Of a DNA stretch of 11,203 bases, positions 1 to 5,706 are shown in pieces (position 1 is the first letter of the stretch; each line of letters starts with the position of its first letter). The notes below the pieces were generated by a model. The model ran no database searches, was not told the DNA's origin, and saw only the letters and a list, made by a program, of their open reading frames with translations. The stretch comes from Roseovarius sp. (GTDB lineage: Bacteria > Pseudomonadota > Alphaproteobacteria > Rhodobacterales > Rhodobacteraceae): NCBI GenBank assembly GCA_021767845.1, contig JAASSQ010000088.1, positions 1-11,203 of the forward strand, read 5' to 3'. The translations under genes and the position numbers were made by a program.

Positions 1-423
1 ATGGAGGTGCGGGGGATGCCGCTTAGCGCGCTGATCGTGCCCGCCGACCGCGACCGGCTGGCCGATCTGCTGGTCGATCTGTTCGACCGGCCCGCGGGGC
101 TGACCCTGACGCTGGCCGCCGAGGGCGGGATCGGGCGACCGCCGCTGGCCGGGCGCATGATGATCCTGCCGCTGCGCAGCGACCTGGGCGATGTGTCGCG
201 CGCGCTGGGGTGCCTTGTGACCGACGGCGATCCCGGCCGCACGCCGCGCCGCTTCGGCATCGAAAGCGTGCGCATCGACCCGATTGACGCGGCGGCGGGT
301 GCGCCTGCCCCGGTTCCCGGATCGGTGACGGGTGTCACCGGCGACCGGATGCGCCCGGTGCGAGCCGCGCGCCTGCGGGCGGAGCGTCCCTATCTGCGGC
401 TGGTCAGCAGCGACGAGGGATAA
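1..423 (+). CDS. PAS-domain protein, 3' part only (5' end outside window)
   Basis: This frame is open from the first base to the TAA at 421-423 and encodes 140 residues. The visible part resembles the second half of a short alphaproteobacterial PAS-family protein (PAS_5 type, usually about 200 residues). The segment GRMMILPLRSD, followed by a stretch around RFGIESVRIDPI, matches the pattern I know from that family, and the arginine-rich tail ending RLVSSDEG is also typical. The ATG at position 1 is probably internal: the line VRGMPLSALI looks like the core strand and helix of the PAS fold, so the first half lies upstream. Family members are predicted cytoplasmic sensors with no attached output domain, and no ligand or partner can be named from this sequence. 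The gene converges on aroG, with two hairpins between them. The family call is moderately sure; the function is unknown. Confidence 0.72.
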   Translation: MEVRGMPLSALIVPADRDRLADLLVDLFDRPAGLTLTLAAEGGIGRPPLAGRMMILPLRSDLGDVSRALGCLVTDGDPGRTPRRFGIESVRIDPIDAAAGAPAPVPGSVTGVTGDRMRPVRAARLRAERPYLRLVSSDEG

Positions 424-426
424 GGC

Positions 427-447
427 GGGGCGGGTGGTGCCCGCCCC
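427..447. terminator. GC-rich hairpin just after the PAS gene stop
   Basis: An 8-bp perfect stem (427-434 GGGGCGGG with 440-447 CCCGCCCC) closes a 5-base loop and starts four bases after the PAS gene stop codon. No T-run follows on either strand, so it is not a textbook intrinsic terminator. It could protect the mRNA 3' end or help termination together with the next hairpin. Confidence 0.45.
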
Positions 448-458
448 TGACAAACGCG

Positions 459-488
459 ATGCGCCCGACCCATCGGGGCCGGGCGCAT
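459..488. terminator. Hairpin between convergent PAS gene and aroG, likely bidirectional terminator
   Basis: A 9-bp perfect stem (459-467 ATGCGCCCG with 480-488 CGGGCGCAT) encloses a 12-base loop that can itself pair CCC with GGG. It lies about 30 bases beyond the aroG stop on the minus strand and about 35 bases beyond the PAS gene stop on the plus strand. Short T-containing tails follow on both strands (TTCGATTTG on plus, CGCGTTTG on minus). The position between two converging genes and the symmetric structure suggest a shared terminator. Confidence 0.55.
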
Positions 489-519
489 TCGATTTGCCGG
501 ACTCAGCGGCCTGCGCGGA

Positions 520-1893
520 TCAGACCGCGCGCATCGCGTCCTTGCCGTTTTCGCGGTTGGCGACCAGTTCCTCGGCCACCAGGAAGGCCAGTTCCAGCGA
601 CTGGCTGGCGTTGAGGCGCGGGTCGCAGGCGGTGTGATAGCGATCCGACAGGCTGTCTTCGCCAAGCGCGCGCATGCCCCCGGTGCATTCGGTCACGTCC
701 TGGCCCGTCATCTCGAAATGCACGCCGCCGGGGATCGTGCCTTCGGCGCGGTGGATGCCGAAGAATTCCTGCACCTCGCGCAGCACGTTTTCAAAGGGCC
801 GCGTCTTGTAGCCGGTGGCGGACTTGATCGTGTTGCCGTGCATCGGGTCGCAGACCCAGACCACGTTGGCGCCCTCGTCCTGCACCGTCTTGATGAGGCG
901 CGGCAGGTGATCGCCGACCTTGCCCGCGCCGAACCGCGCGATGAGGGTCAGGCGGCCCGCCTCGTTCTCGGGGTTGAGGGTGGCCATCAGGCGCTTGAGG
1001 TCGTCGGGCTCCATGCTGGGGCCGCATTTCAGGCCGATCGGGTTGAGCACGCCGCGCGCGAACTCGACATGCGCGCCATCGGGCTGGCGAGTGCGGTCGC
1101 CGATCCAGATCATGTGGCCCGACCCGGCCAGCCATTTGCCGGACGTGGAATCGAGCCGCGTCAGCGCCTCTTCGTATTCCAGCAGAAGCGCCTCGTGGCT
1201 GGTGTAGAATTCCACCGTGCCCAGTTCGTGCTGGGTTTCGGCGGTCAGGCCGGCGGCAGCCATGAAATCCAGCGTGTCCTGGATGCGGCTGGCCATCTCG
1301 CGGTATTTTGCCGCCTTGGCATCGTCGGTGAACCCCAGCGTCCAGGAATGCACCCGGTTGATGTCGGCAAAGCCGCCCGTCGAGAAGGCGCGCAGCAGGT
1401 TCAGAGTGGCCGCCGCCTGCGTGTAGGCCTGCAGCATCTTCTGCGGGTCGGGGGTGCGCGCCTCGGGCGTGAAGGCGAGATCGTTGATGATGTCGCCGCG
1501 GTAGCTGGGCAGCTCGATCCCGTCCACGGTTTCGGTGGGCGCGCTGCGGGGCTTGGCGAACTGGCCGGCCATGCGGCCCACCTTGACCACCGGAACCTTG
1601 GCCCCGTAGGTCAGCACCATCGCCATCTGCAGCATCACCTTGAAGGTGTCGCGGATCGCATCGGCGCTGAACTGGTCGAACGCCTCGGCGCAGTCGCCGC
1701 CCTGCAGCAGGAACGCCTCACCGCGCGCGGCGGCGCCGAGCTGGCGCTTGAGGCGGCGCGCCTCGCCGGCGAAGACGAGCGGCGGATACTGCGACAGGCG
1801 CGCCTCGACCTCGGCCAGGGCCTCTTTGTCGGTATAGTCGGGCATCTGGACCCGCGGTTTGGCACGCCAGTCTGATTTATGCCACTCGCTCAT
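520..1893 (-). CDS. aroG: Class II (plant-type) 3-deoxy-D-arabino-heptulosonate 7-phosphate synthase
   Basis: The product is a 457-residue cytoplasmic enzyme that condenses phosphoenolpyruvate with erythrose 4-phosphate, the first step of the shikimate pathway to aromatic amino acids. It is nearly the length of the Mycobacterium tuberculosis class II enzyme. The expected metal ligands are all visible: Cys68 in GGDCAE, His352 in DPMHGNT, Glu394 in VHFEMTGQD and Asp424 in ACDPRLN. The phosphate-binding region KVGRMAGQFAKPRS lies at about 104-117 and GLKCGPS at 287-293. The start at 1893 (MSEWHKSDW) is chosen because GGAGAAAG at 1897-1904 is a good ribosome site and the family begins with this segment; an upstream ATG at 1926 would add 11 basic residues with no family support. 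The gene stands alone, divergent from the GlxA-type regulator. Feedback control cannot be read from the sequence. Confidence 0.96.
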   Translation of the reverse strand: MSEWHKSDWRAKPRVQMPDYTDKEALAEVEARLSQYPPLVFAGEARRLKRQLGAAARGEAFLLQGGDCAEAFDQFSADAIRDTFKVMLQMAMVLTYGAKVPVVKVGRMAGQFAKPRSAPTETVDGIELPSYRGDIINDLAFTPEARTPDPQKMLQAYTQAAATLNLLRAFSTGGFADINRVHSWTLGFTDDAKAAKYREMASRIQDTLDFMAAAGLTAETQHELGTVEFYTSHEALLLEYEEALTRLDSTSGKWLAGSGHMIWIGDRTRQPDGAHVEFARGVLNPIGLKCGPSMEPDDLKRLMATLNPENEAGRLTLIARFGAGKVGDHLPRLIKTVQDEGANVVWVCDPMHGNTIKSATGYKTRPFENVLREVQEFFGIHRAEGTIPGGVHFEMTGQDVTECTGGMRALGEDSLSDRYHTACDPRLNASQSLELAFLVAEELVANRENGKDAMRAV

Positions 1894-1906
1894 CTTCTTT
1901 CTCCGC

Positions 1907-1935
1907 TTGCAGGCTTTCGGAACCATTCCTATACA
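1907..1935 (+). promoter_or_regulatory. Candidate sigma-70 promoter for the GlxA-type regulator
   Basis: TTGCAG (1907-1912) and TATACA (1930-1935) are separated by exactly 17 bases, an unusually good match to the housekeeping consensus in this GC-rich sequence. A start near 1942 would give an untranslated leader of about 120 bases before the ATG at 2064. The -35 lies inside the aroG leader, only about 14 bases from the aroG start codon. Confidence 0.45.
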
Positions 1936-1952
1936 AAACCGGACGTGCAGAT

Positions 1953-1982
1953 ACCATATGCGATTTGCGGACGATCACGCAA
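1953..1982 (-). promoter_or_regulatory. Candidate promoter for aroG
   Basis: Read on the minus strand, TTGCGT (plus 1977-1982) and TATGGT (plus 1953-1958) are 18 bases apart. Initiation would fall near 1946, giving a leader of roughly 50 bases to the aroG ATG at 1893. The match is moderate. The element faces the candidate plus-strand promoter so closely that both could hardly be occupied at once. Confidence 0.3.
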
Positions 1983-1983
1983 A
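1964..1983. promoter_or_regulatory. Inverted repeat, possible operator between aroG and the regulator
   Basis: TTTGCG (1964-1969) and CGCAAA (1978-1983) form a perfect 6-bp dyad with an 8-base spacer. It overlaps the candidate aroG -35 and lies just past the regulator's candidate transcription start. AraC-type proteins usually bind direct repeats, so this need not be autoregulation; another factor or chance is possible. Confidence 0.3.
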
Positions 1984-2021
1984 GGCCGGGTTTGCCGTCA
2001 CGTGTCGAAACGCTTGTGACA

Positions 2022-2046
2022 GCTGCGCCGGACCGGGGGGCGCAGC
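2022..2046 (+). promoter_or_regulatory. Stem-loop in the regulator leader immediately before its ribosome site
   Basis: GCTGCGCC (2022-2029) pairs perfectly with GGCGCAGC (2039-2046) around a 9-base loop. The G-rich stretch at 2047-2052, the only ribosome-site-like sequence before the ATG at 2064, begins directly after the stem. The hairpin could affect ribosome access, but no ligand-sensing structure is recognisable. Confidence 0.4.
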
Positions 2047-2063
2047 GGGGGGACCGCGACAGG

Positions 2064-3068
2064 ATGCAGCCACCGACCACCACCGTTCCCGTGGACGCGC
2101 CCAAGGCGCCGCGCCGTTTCGTGTTCGTCCTGCTGGACAACTTCACGCTGCTTTGTTTCGCGGCCGCCGTGGACAGTTTGCGGATCGCCAACCGCATGGC
2201 GGGGCAGGAGCTTTACACCTGGACGCTGGCCACCGAGGCCGAGAACCGGCGGGTTCGCTGTTCGGCCGGGGCGCTGTTCGAGACCGACATCTCGCTGGAC
2301 GAGTTGAGCCGGGATGACACGGTCGTGATCTGCGGCGGCACGGACGTGCAGGCGGCCACCACCAAGAAGCTGCTGAACTGGATGCGGCGCGAGGCGCGGC
2401 GCGGCCTCAAGATCGCGGGGCTGTGCACCGCGGCCTATGCCATGGCGCGCGCGGGGCTTCTCGATGGCAAGAAGGCCACGACCCACTGGGAAAACCACGA
2501 CAGTTTCACCGAGGAGTTCGACGAGGTCGAACTGACCAAGTCGGTCTTCGTGAGCGACGGCAACCGGATGACGACCGCCGGGGGCACCTCGTCGATCGAC
2601 CTTTTTCTGAAGATCATCGCGGACGATCATGGCGAGAAGCTGGCCAATGCGGTGGCCGATCAGCTGATCTACAGCTCGATCCGCACCGACCAGGACACCC
2701 AGCGGCTGAGCGTGCCGACGCGGATCGGCGTGCGCCACCCCAAGCTGAGCCAGGTGATCCAGATGATGGAGGCCAATATCGAGGAGCCGATCAGCCCCTC
2801 GCTTCTGGCCAAGGAAGTTGGCATGTCCACCCGGCAGCTGGAACGGCTGTTCCGGCGCTACCTGAACCGCAGCCCGAAGCGGTATTACATGGAATTGCGG
2901 CTGCAGAAGGCGCGCAACCTGCTGATGCAGACCGACATGACGGTGATCAACGTGGCGCTGGCCTGCGGCTTTGCCAGCCCGTCGCATTTCTCGAAATGCT
3001 ACCGGGCGCATTACAACACGACGCCTTACCGCGAGCGCGGCGCGCAAGCGACGCGGCTGAGTATCTGA
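2064..3068 (+). CDS. GlxA-family transcriptional regulator (DJ-1/PfpI-like domain plus AraC-type DNA-binding domain)
   Basis: The product is a 334-residue cytoplasmic regulator. Residues about 18-190 form a class I glutamine amidotransferase-like (DJ-1/PfpI) sensory domain, with RRFVFVLLDNFTLL as the first strand, Cys121 in the GLCTAAY elbow and His141 in TTHWE. Residues about 225-325 form an AraC/XylS DNA-binding domain with two helix-turn-helix units, near 244-266 (SPSLLAKEVGMSTRQLERLF) and 292-316 (TVINVALACGFASPSHFSK). The layout resembles Pseudomonas regulators of choline-derived and amino-acid catabolism (GbdR, CdhR, ArgR), but the effector cannot be deduced. The start at 2064 is preferred because the domain begins shortly after it; a TTG at 1965 would add 33 residues of low-complexity leader sequence. 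The ribosome site is weak and G-rich (2047-2053). The gene is divergent from aroG and convergent with the sugar dehydrogenase gene, so its target is not evident from context. Confidence 0.93.
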   Translation: MQPPTTTVPVDAPKAPRRFVFVLLDNFTLLCFAAAVDSLRIANRMAGQELYTWTLATEAENRRVRCSAGALFETDISLDELSRDDTVVICGGTDVQAATTKKLLNWMRREARRGLKIAGLCTAAYAMARAGLLDGKKATTHWENHDSFTEEFDEVELTKSVFVSDGNRMTTAGGTSSIDLFLKIIADDHGEKLANAVADQLIYSSIRTDQDTQRLSVPTRIGVRHPKLSQVIQMMEANIEEPISPSLLAKEVGMSTRQLERLFRRYLNRSPKRYYMELRLQKARNLLMQTDMTVINVALACGFASPSHFSKCYRAHYNTTPYRERGAQATRLSI

Positions 3069-3075
3069 AGGTTGC

Positions 3076-3142
3076 GAGGCGGGGGCTCTGCCCCCGTCGC
3101 CCTCGCGGGCGACTCCCCCGAGGTATTGGGCGCCAGATGAAG
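3076..3142 (+). repeat. Palindromic intergenic repeat, full copy 1 of 3
   Basis: This 67-base element fills nearly all of the gap between the convergent regulator and dehydrogenase genes and ends one base before the latter's stop codon. It contains a 7-bp hairpin (3080-3086 with 3090-3096, CGGGGGC/GCCCCCG), a second 7-bp hairpin (3097-3103 GTCGCCC... with GGGCGAC) and a further CCCCCG at 3115-3120 that could compete for the first G-run. The tail GGTATTGGGCGCC is followed by AGATGAAG. The copy at 9965-10031 has the same length and differs at about eight positions. It probably also serves as a transcription end for one or both flanking genes. Confidence 0.85.
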
Positions 3143-3143
3143 A

Positions 3144-4241
3144 TCAGCCGGGCGTGATGCGATAGAGCGCGCCCTGCCCGACCGACAGGAACCAGATCGC
3201 CCCGTCGGGCCCTTCGCGGATGTCGCGCACCCGCAGGGTGTCGGGCGTGGAGATCTGTTCGGCCTCGGTCAGCGGGTCGCCGGAGAGCCGCGAGATGTAA
3301 TCGAACTTGAGCGAGCCGATGAAGATATGCCCGCGCCACTCGGGGAAAAGCGCGCCGGAATAGATCATCATGCCCGACGGCGCGATCGAGGGATCCCAGT
3401 AGAAGGCGGGCTGTTCCATGCCCGGCTTGGACGTGCCCTCGCCGATCTTGGCGCCGGAATAATGCGTGCCGTAGGAAATCACCGGCCAGCCGTAATTGGC
3501 GCCCTTGCGGATGCGGTTGACCTCGTCACCGCCGCGCGCGCCGTGTTCGACCACCCAGAGATCGCCCTGCAGATCGAGCGCCGCGCCTTGCGGGTTGCGG
3601 TGGCCGTAGGACCAGATCTCGGGTTGCGCGCCGGATTGGCCGGTGAAGGGGTTGCCGGCGGGCACCGCGCCGTCGCGCGCGATCCGCAGCACCGCGCCGT
3701 TCTCGCGCCCGAGATCCTGCGCCGAGGGCCGGTCGCCCCGGTCGCCGGTGGTGACGAACAGGTTGCCGTCGGGCGACTCGACCAGGCGCGAGCCGAAATG
3801 CCGCCCGCCCGAGGAGCCAGGGGTCATTTCCCAGATCACCTGCCAGTCGGTGAGGCTGCGGTTGTCGGGGGCAAGCCGCGCGCGGGCCACCGCCGTGCCC
3901 GCGCCGCCCCCGTCCTGCGGCCTGGCATGGGTGAAGAAGAGCGTGCGCGAGCGGTTGAAATCGCGCGGCACCAGCACGTCGAGCAGCCCGCCCTGCCCCA
4001 CGGCGGCGATGGGCCCGAGCCCCGTCACCTGGTGGCGGGTGCCGTCCGTCAGCCGCCACAGCCGCCCGCCGCGTTCGGTGACCAGCAGGCTGCCATCGGG
4101 CAGGAAGCCCACCGACCAAGGCGCGTCGAACCCGTCGGCGATGCGGGTGATCTTGAGCGGGCCCGCGCTGCTGTCCTGTGCGAGCGCGGGGAGCGGGGCG
4201 AGAGCGAGGGCCAGAAGGGCGGCGGCGAGATGGCGGAACAT
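3144..4241 (-). CDS. Secreted PQQ-dependent soluble aldose sugar dehydrogenase (YliI/Asd type)
   Basis: This 365-residue protein carries a clear signal peptide (MFRHL, then a hydrophobic Ala/Leu stretch, with cleavage after ALA near residue 21), so it should act in the periplasm. The rest is a six-bladed beta-propeller of the glucose/sorbosone dehydrogenase family. Likely PQQ and active-site residues, by analogy with Acinetobacter soluble glucose dehydrogenase, are Gln83 in VGQGG, His148 in GGRHFG (the general base), Arg215-Asn216 in YGHRNPQG, Lys312 in SLKFDY and Arg342 in DIREGPDG. The family oxidises aldose sugars and passes electrons to an acceptor; the true substrate is unknown. The start at 4241 has a strong AGGAGG ribosome site. 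No PQQ biosynthesis gene lies nearby, so the cofactor must be made elsewhere or imported. The gene is divergent from the ABC transporter locus, but a functional link is not shown. Confidence 0.9.
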   Translation of the reverse strand: MFRHLAAALLALALAPLPALAQDSSAGPLKITRIADGFDAPWSVGFLPDGSLLVTERGGRLWRLTDGTRHQVTGLGPIAAVGQGGLLDVLVPRDFNRSRTLFFTHARPQDGGGAGTAVARARLAPDNRSLTDWQVIWEMTPGSSGGRHFGSRLVESPDGNLFVTTGDRGDRPSAQDLGRENGAVLRIARDGAVPAGNPFTGQSGAQPEIWSYGHRNPQGAALDLQGDLWVVEHGARGGDEVNRIRKGANYGWPVISYGTHYSGAKIGEGTSKPGMEQPAFYWDPSIAPSGMMIYSGALFPEWRGHIFIGSLKFDYISRLSGDPLTEAEQISTPDTLRVRDIREGPDGAIWFLSVGQGALYRITPG

Positions 4242-4273
4242 GGGGGCCTCCTGTCAGGGTGACGGCCCTTTTG

Positions 4274-4301
4274 ATGTTGGGGCTGGCTGCCGCAGCGTCA
4301 A
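4274..4301 (-). promoter_or_regulatory. Candidate promoter for the aldose dehydrogenase gene
   Basis: On the minus strand TTGACG (plus 4296-4301) matches the -35 consensus well, and CAACAT (plus 4274-4279), a weak -10, follows after 16 bases. A start near 4267 would give a leader of about 25 bases carrying the AGGAGG site. Confidence 0.35.
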
Positions 4302-4346
4302 TCCCGTGCCGGGAAAGGCGACGGCCGCCGGCCTGTTCATATTCCC

Positions 4347-4374
4347 TTGCTTTTCGGGCCGGGAGGAATACGGT
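4347..4374 (+). promoter_or_regulatory. Candidate promoter for the binding-protein gene and ABC operon
   Basis: TTGCTT (4347-4352) and TACGGT (4369-4374) are 16 bases apart. The predicted start near 4381 lies about 30 bases before the ATG at 4412. The region is locally more AT-rich than its surroundings. No other plausible promoter is seen in the 170-base divergent gap. Confidence 0.4.
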
Positions 4375-4388
4375 CCCGTTCGGAGATT

Positions 4389-4399
4389 TGTTCTGAACA
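4389..4399. promoter_or_regulatory. Perfect 11-base palindrome next to the binding-protein ribosome site
   Basis: TGTTC-T-GAACA is a perfect dyad placed directly before the GGGAGAG ribosome site (4400-4406). It may be a protein-binding site or a chance palindrome; no regulator can be assigned. Confidence 0.25.
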
Positions 4400-4411
4400 G
4401 GGAGAGACCAC

Positions 4412-5602
4412 ATGAAAAAGTTCCTGATGGCCACCGCCGCCGCCGCGCTGAGTGCCGGTGCGGCCAGCGCCGACGACCATGCCGTCAAGGTCGGCATCAT
4501 CCTGGGCTTCACCGGCCCGATCGAATCGCTGACGCCGCACATGGCGGGCGGCGCCGAGATGGCGATGAGCGAAGTCACCGAGAGCGGCAAGCTGCTGGGC
4601 GGCAAGGCCGTGGAGCCCGTGCGCGCGGATTCGACCTGCATCGACGCCGGCGCCGCCAGTGCCGCCGCCGAGCGCCTGATCACCGCCGAGGGCGTCAAGG
4701 GCATCATGGGCGCGGATTGTTCCGGCGTGACCGGCGCGGTCCTGTCCAACGTCGCAGTGCCCAACGGGATGGTGATGATCTCGCCCTCGGCCACCTCGCC
4801 CGCCCTGTCGGATGCCGAGGATGACGGGCTGTTCTTCCGCACCGCGCCGTCGGATGCGCGCCAGGGAGAGGTTCTGGCGCAGGTGCTGATGGATCGCGGG
4901 ATCGAGTCCGTGGCCGTGACCTATACCAACAACGACTATGGCAAGGGCCTGGCCGACAGCTTCGCCGCCGCCTACGAGGCCGCGGGCGGCGAGGTGACCA
5001 CCACCGCCGCGCATGAGGACGGCAAGGCCGACTACTCGGCCGAGGTGGGCGCGCTGGCCGCCGCGGGCGGCGACGCGCTGGTCGTGGCCGGCTACGTGGA
5101 CCAGGGCGGTCCGGGCGTGATCCGCGCCTCGCTCGATTCGGGGGCGTTCGACCGGTTCGTGCTGCCCGACGGGATGATCGGCTCGGCGCTGGAGGACACG
5201 TTCGGCGACGAGATCGACGGCTCGGTCGGCACCGTGCCGGGCACCGAAAGCCCCGGCGCCGACAAGATGCTGGAGATGGCCGAGGCCGCGGGCATCGACG
5301 GCACCAGCCCTTATGTCGGCGAAAGCTACGACGCCGCGGCGCTGATCCTGCTGGCGATGCAGGCAGCCGGTTCGGTGGAGCCGGGCGATTACAAGGCCAG
5401 CATCATGGACGTGGCCAACGCGCCGGGCGAAGAGATCTTTCCCGGTGAGCTGGGCAAGGCGCTGGAGATCCTGGCCGGGGGCGGCGACATCGACTATGTC
5501 GGCGCGACCGACGTGGAGCTGATCGGGCCGGGCGAAAGCGCCGGATCCTACCGCGAGATCGTGATCGAGGACGGCGAGCTGACCACGGCAGGCTATCGCT
5601 GA
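4412..5602 (+). CDS. livJ: Branched-chain amino acid-type ABC transporter periplasmic binding protein
   Basis: The product has 396 residues. Residues 1-20 form a typical signal peptide (MKKFLMATAAAALSAGAASA), so the mature protein starts near Asp21 in the periplasm. The rest is a type 1 periplasmic-binding fold: first strand VKVGIILGFTGPIESL, hinge-region ISPSATSPALSD at about 123-134, FRTAPSDARQG at 142-152, and NNDYGKGLADSF at 173-184. Cys76 and Cys103 are the only cysteines and could form the disulfide seen in LivJ-type proteins. It is strongly acidic, as often in marine bacteria. The ribosome site GGGAGAG sits 5 bases before the ATG. A hairpin terminator follows the stop, so this gene is probably expressed above the downstream transporter genes. 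The symbol is given by analogy; family members also bind other amino acids or amides, and the ligand cannot be read from the sequence. Confidence 0.9.
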   Translation: MKKFLMATAAAALSAGAASADDHAVKVGIILGFTGPIESLTPHMAGGAEMAMSEVTESGKLLGGKAVEPVRADSTCIDAGAASAAAERLITAEGVKGIMGADCSGVTGAVLSNVAVPNGMVMISPSATSPALSDAEDDGLFFRTAPSDARQGEVLAQVLMDRGIESVAVTYTNNDYGKGLADSFAAAYEAAGGEVTTTAAHEDGKADYSAEVGALAAAGGDALVVAGYVDQGGPGVIRASLDSGAFDRFVLPDGMIGSALEDTFGDEIDGSVGTVPGTESPGADKMLEMAEAAGIDGTSPYVGESYDAAALILLAMQAAGSVEPGDYKASIMDVANAPGEEIFPGELGKALEILAGGGDIDYVGATDVELIGPGESAGSYREIVIEDGELTTAGYR

Positions 5603-5623
5603 GCCGCGCCATGGCGTAAAAAC

Positions 5624-5656
5624 AGGCAGCCCGGGGATGGACTCCCCGGGCTGTTT
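5624..5656 (+). terminator. Intrinsic terminator/attenuator between binding-protein gene and livG
   Basis: An 11-bp perfect stem (5627-5637 CAGCCCGGGGA with 5643-5653 TCCCCGGGCTG) closes a 5-base loop (5638-5642) and is followed by TTTC. AAAACAG on the left arm and CTGTTT on the right extend the symmetry. It starts about 20 bases after the stop of the binding-protein gene. Such partial terminators are common after the binding-protein gene in ABC operons, where they leave a stable short mRNA and reduced readthrough into the ATPase and permease genes. No separate promoter for livG is evident between here and 5707. Confidence 0.82.
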
Positions 5657-5706
5657 CAATAAAAGGCCATGCGCAACGCGGGGCCGGACCGGGGGATGGA
5701 CGGGCG

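Noticed and set aside
634..1875. 413-residue open frame on the plus strand opposite aroG
   Set aside because: It mirrors the aroG codon pattern on the antisense strand in GC-rich DNA, has no recognisable domain, and aroG has every catalytic residue of its family.
1997..2020. GTCAC...GTGAC inverted repeat in the regulator leader
   Set aside because: Only five paired bases with a 14-base spacer, which is expected by chance at this length.
1958..2317. Upstream open frame beginning at the ATG at 1958, overlapping the regulator start
   Set aside because: No ribosome site precedes it, and it only continues into an out-of-frame reading of the regulator gene; a leader-peptide role has no support.
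1998..3047. 349-residue minus-strand frame opposite the GlxA-type regulator
   Set aside because: Composition rich in His, Arg, Gly and Gln with no family features, typical of an antisense shadow; the plus-strand gene is clear.
4389..4399. LexA-type SOS box reading of the TGTTCTGAACA palindrome
   Set aside because: Alphaproteobacterial LexA sites are GTTC direct repeats spaced by seven bases, and the enterobacterial CTG-N10-CAG form does not fit either.
4242..4411. Riboswitch or small gene in the divergent gap before the transporter
   Set aside because: The predicted leader on either side is only about 25-30 bases, and no open frame with a ribosome site was found.
3526..4842. 438-residue minus-strand frame overlapping the dehydrogenase and binding-protein genes
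   Set aside because: Its start lies inside the plus-strand binding-protein gene and it reads the dehydrogenase in another frame; arginine-rich shadow sequence.
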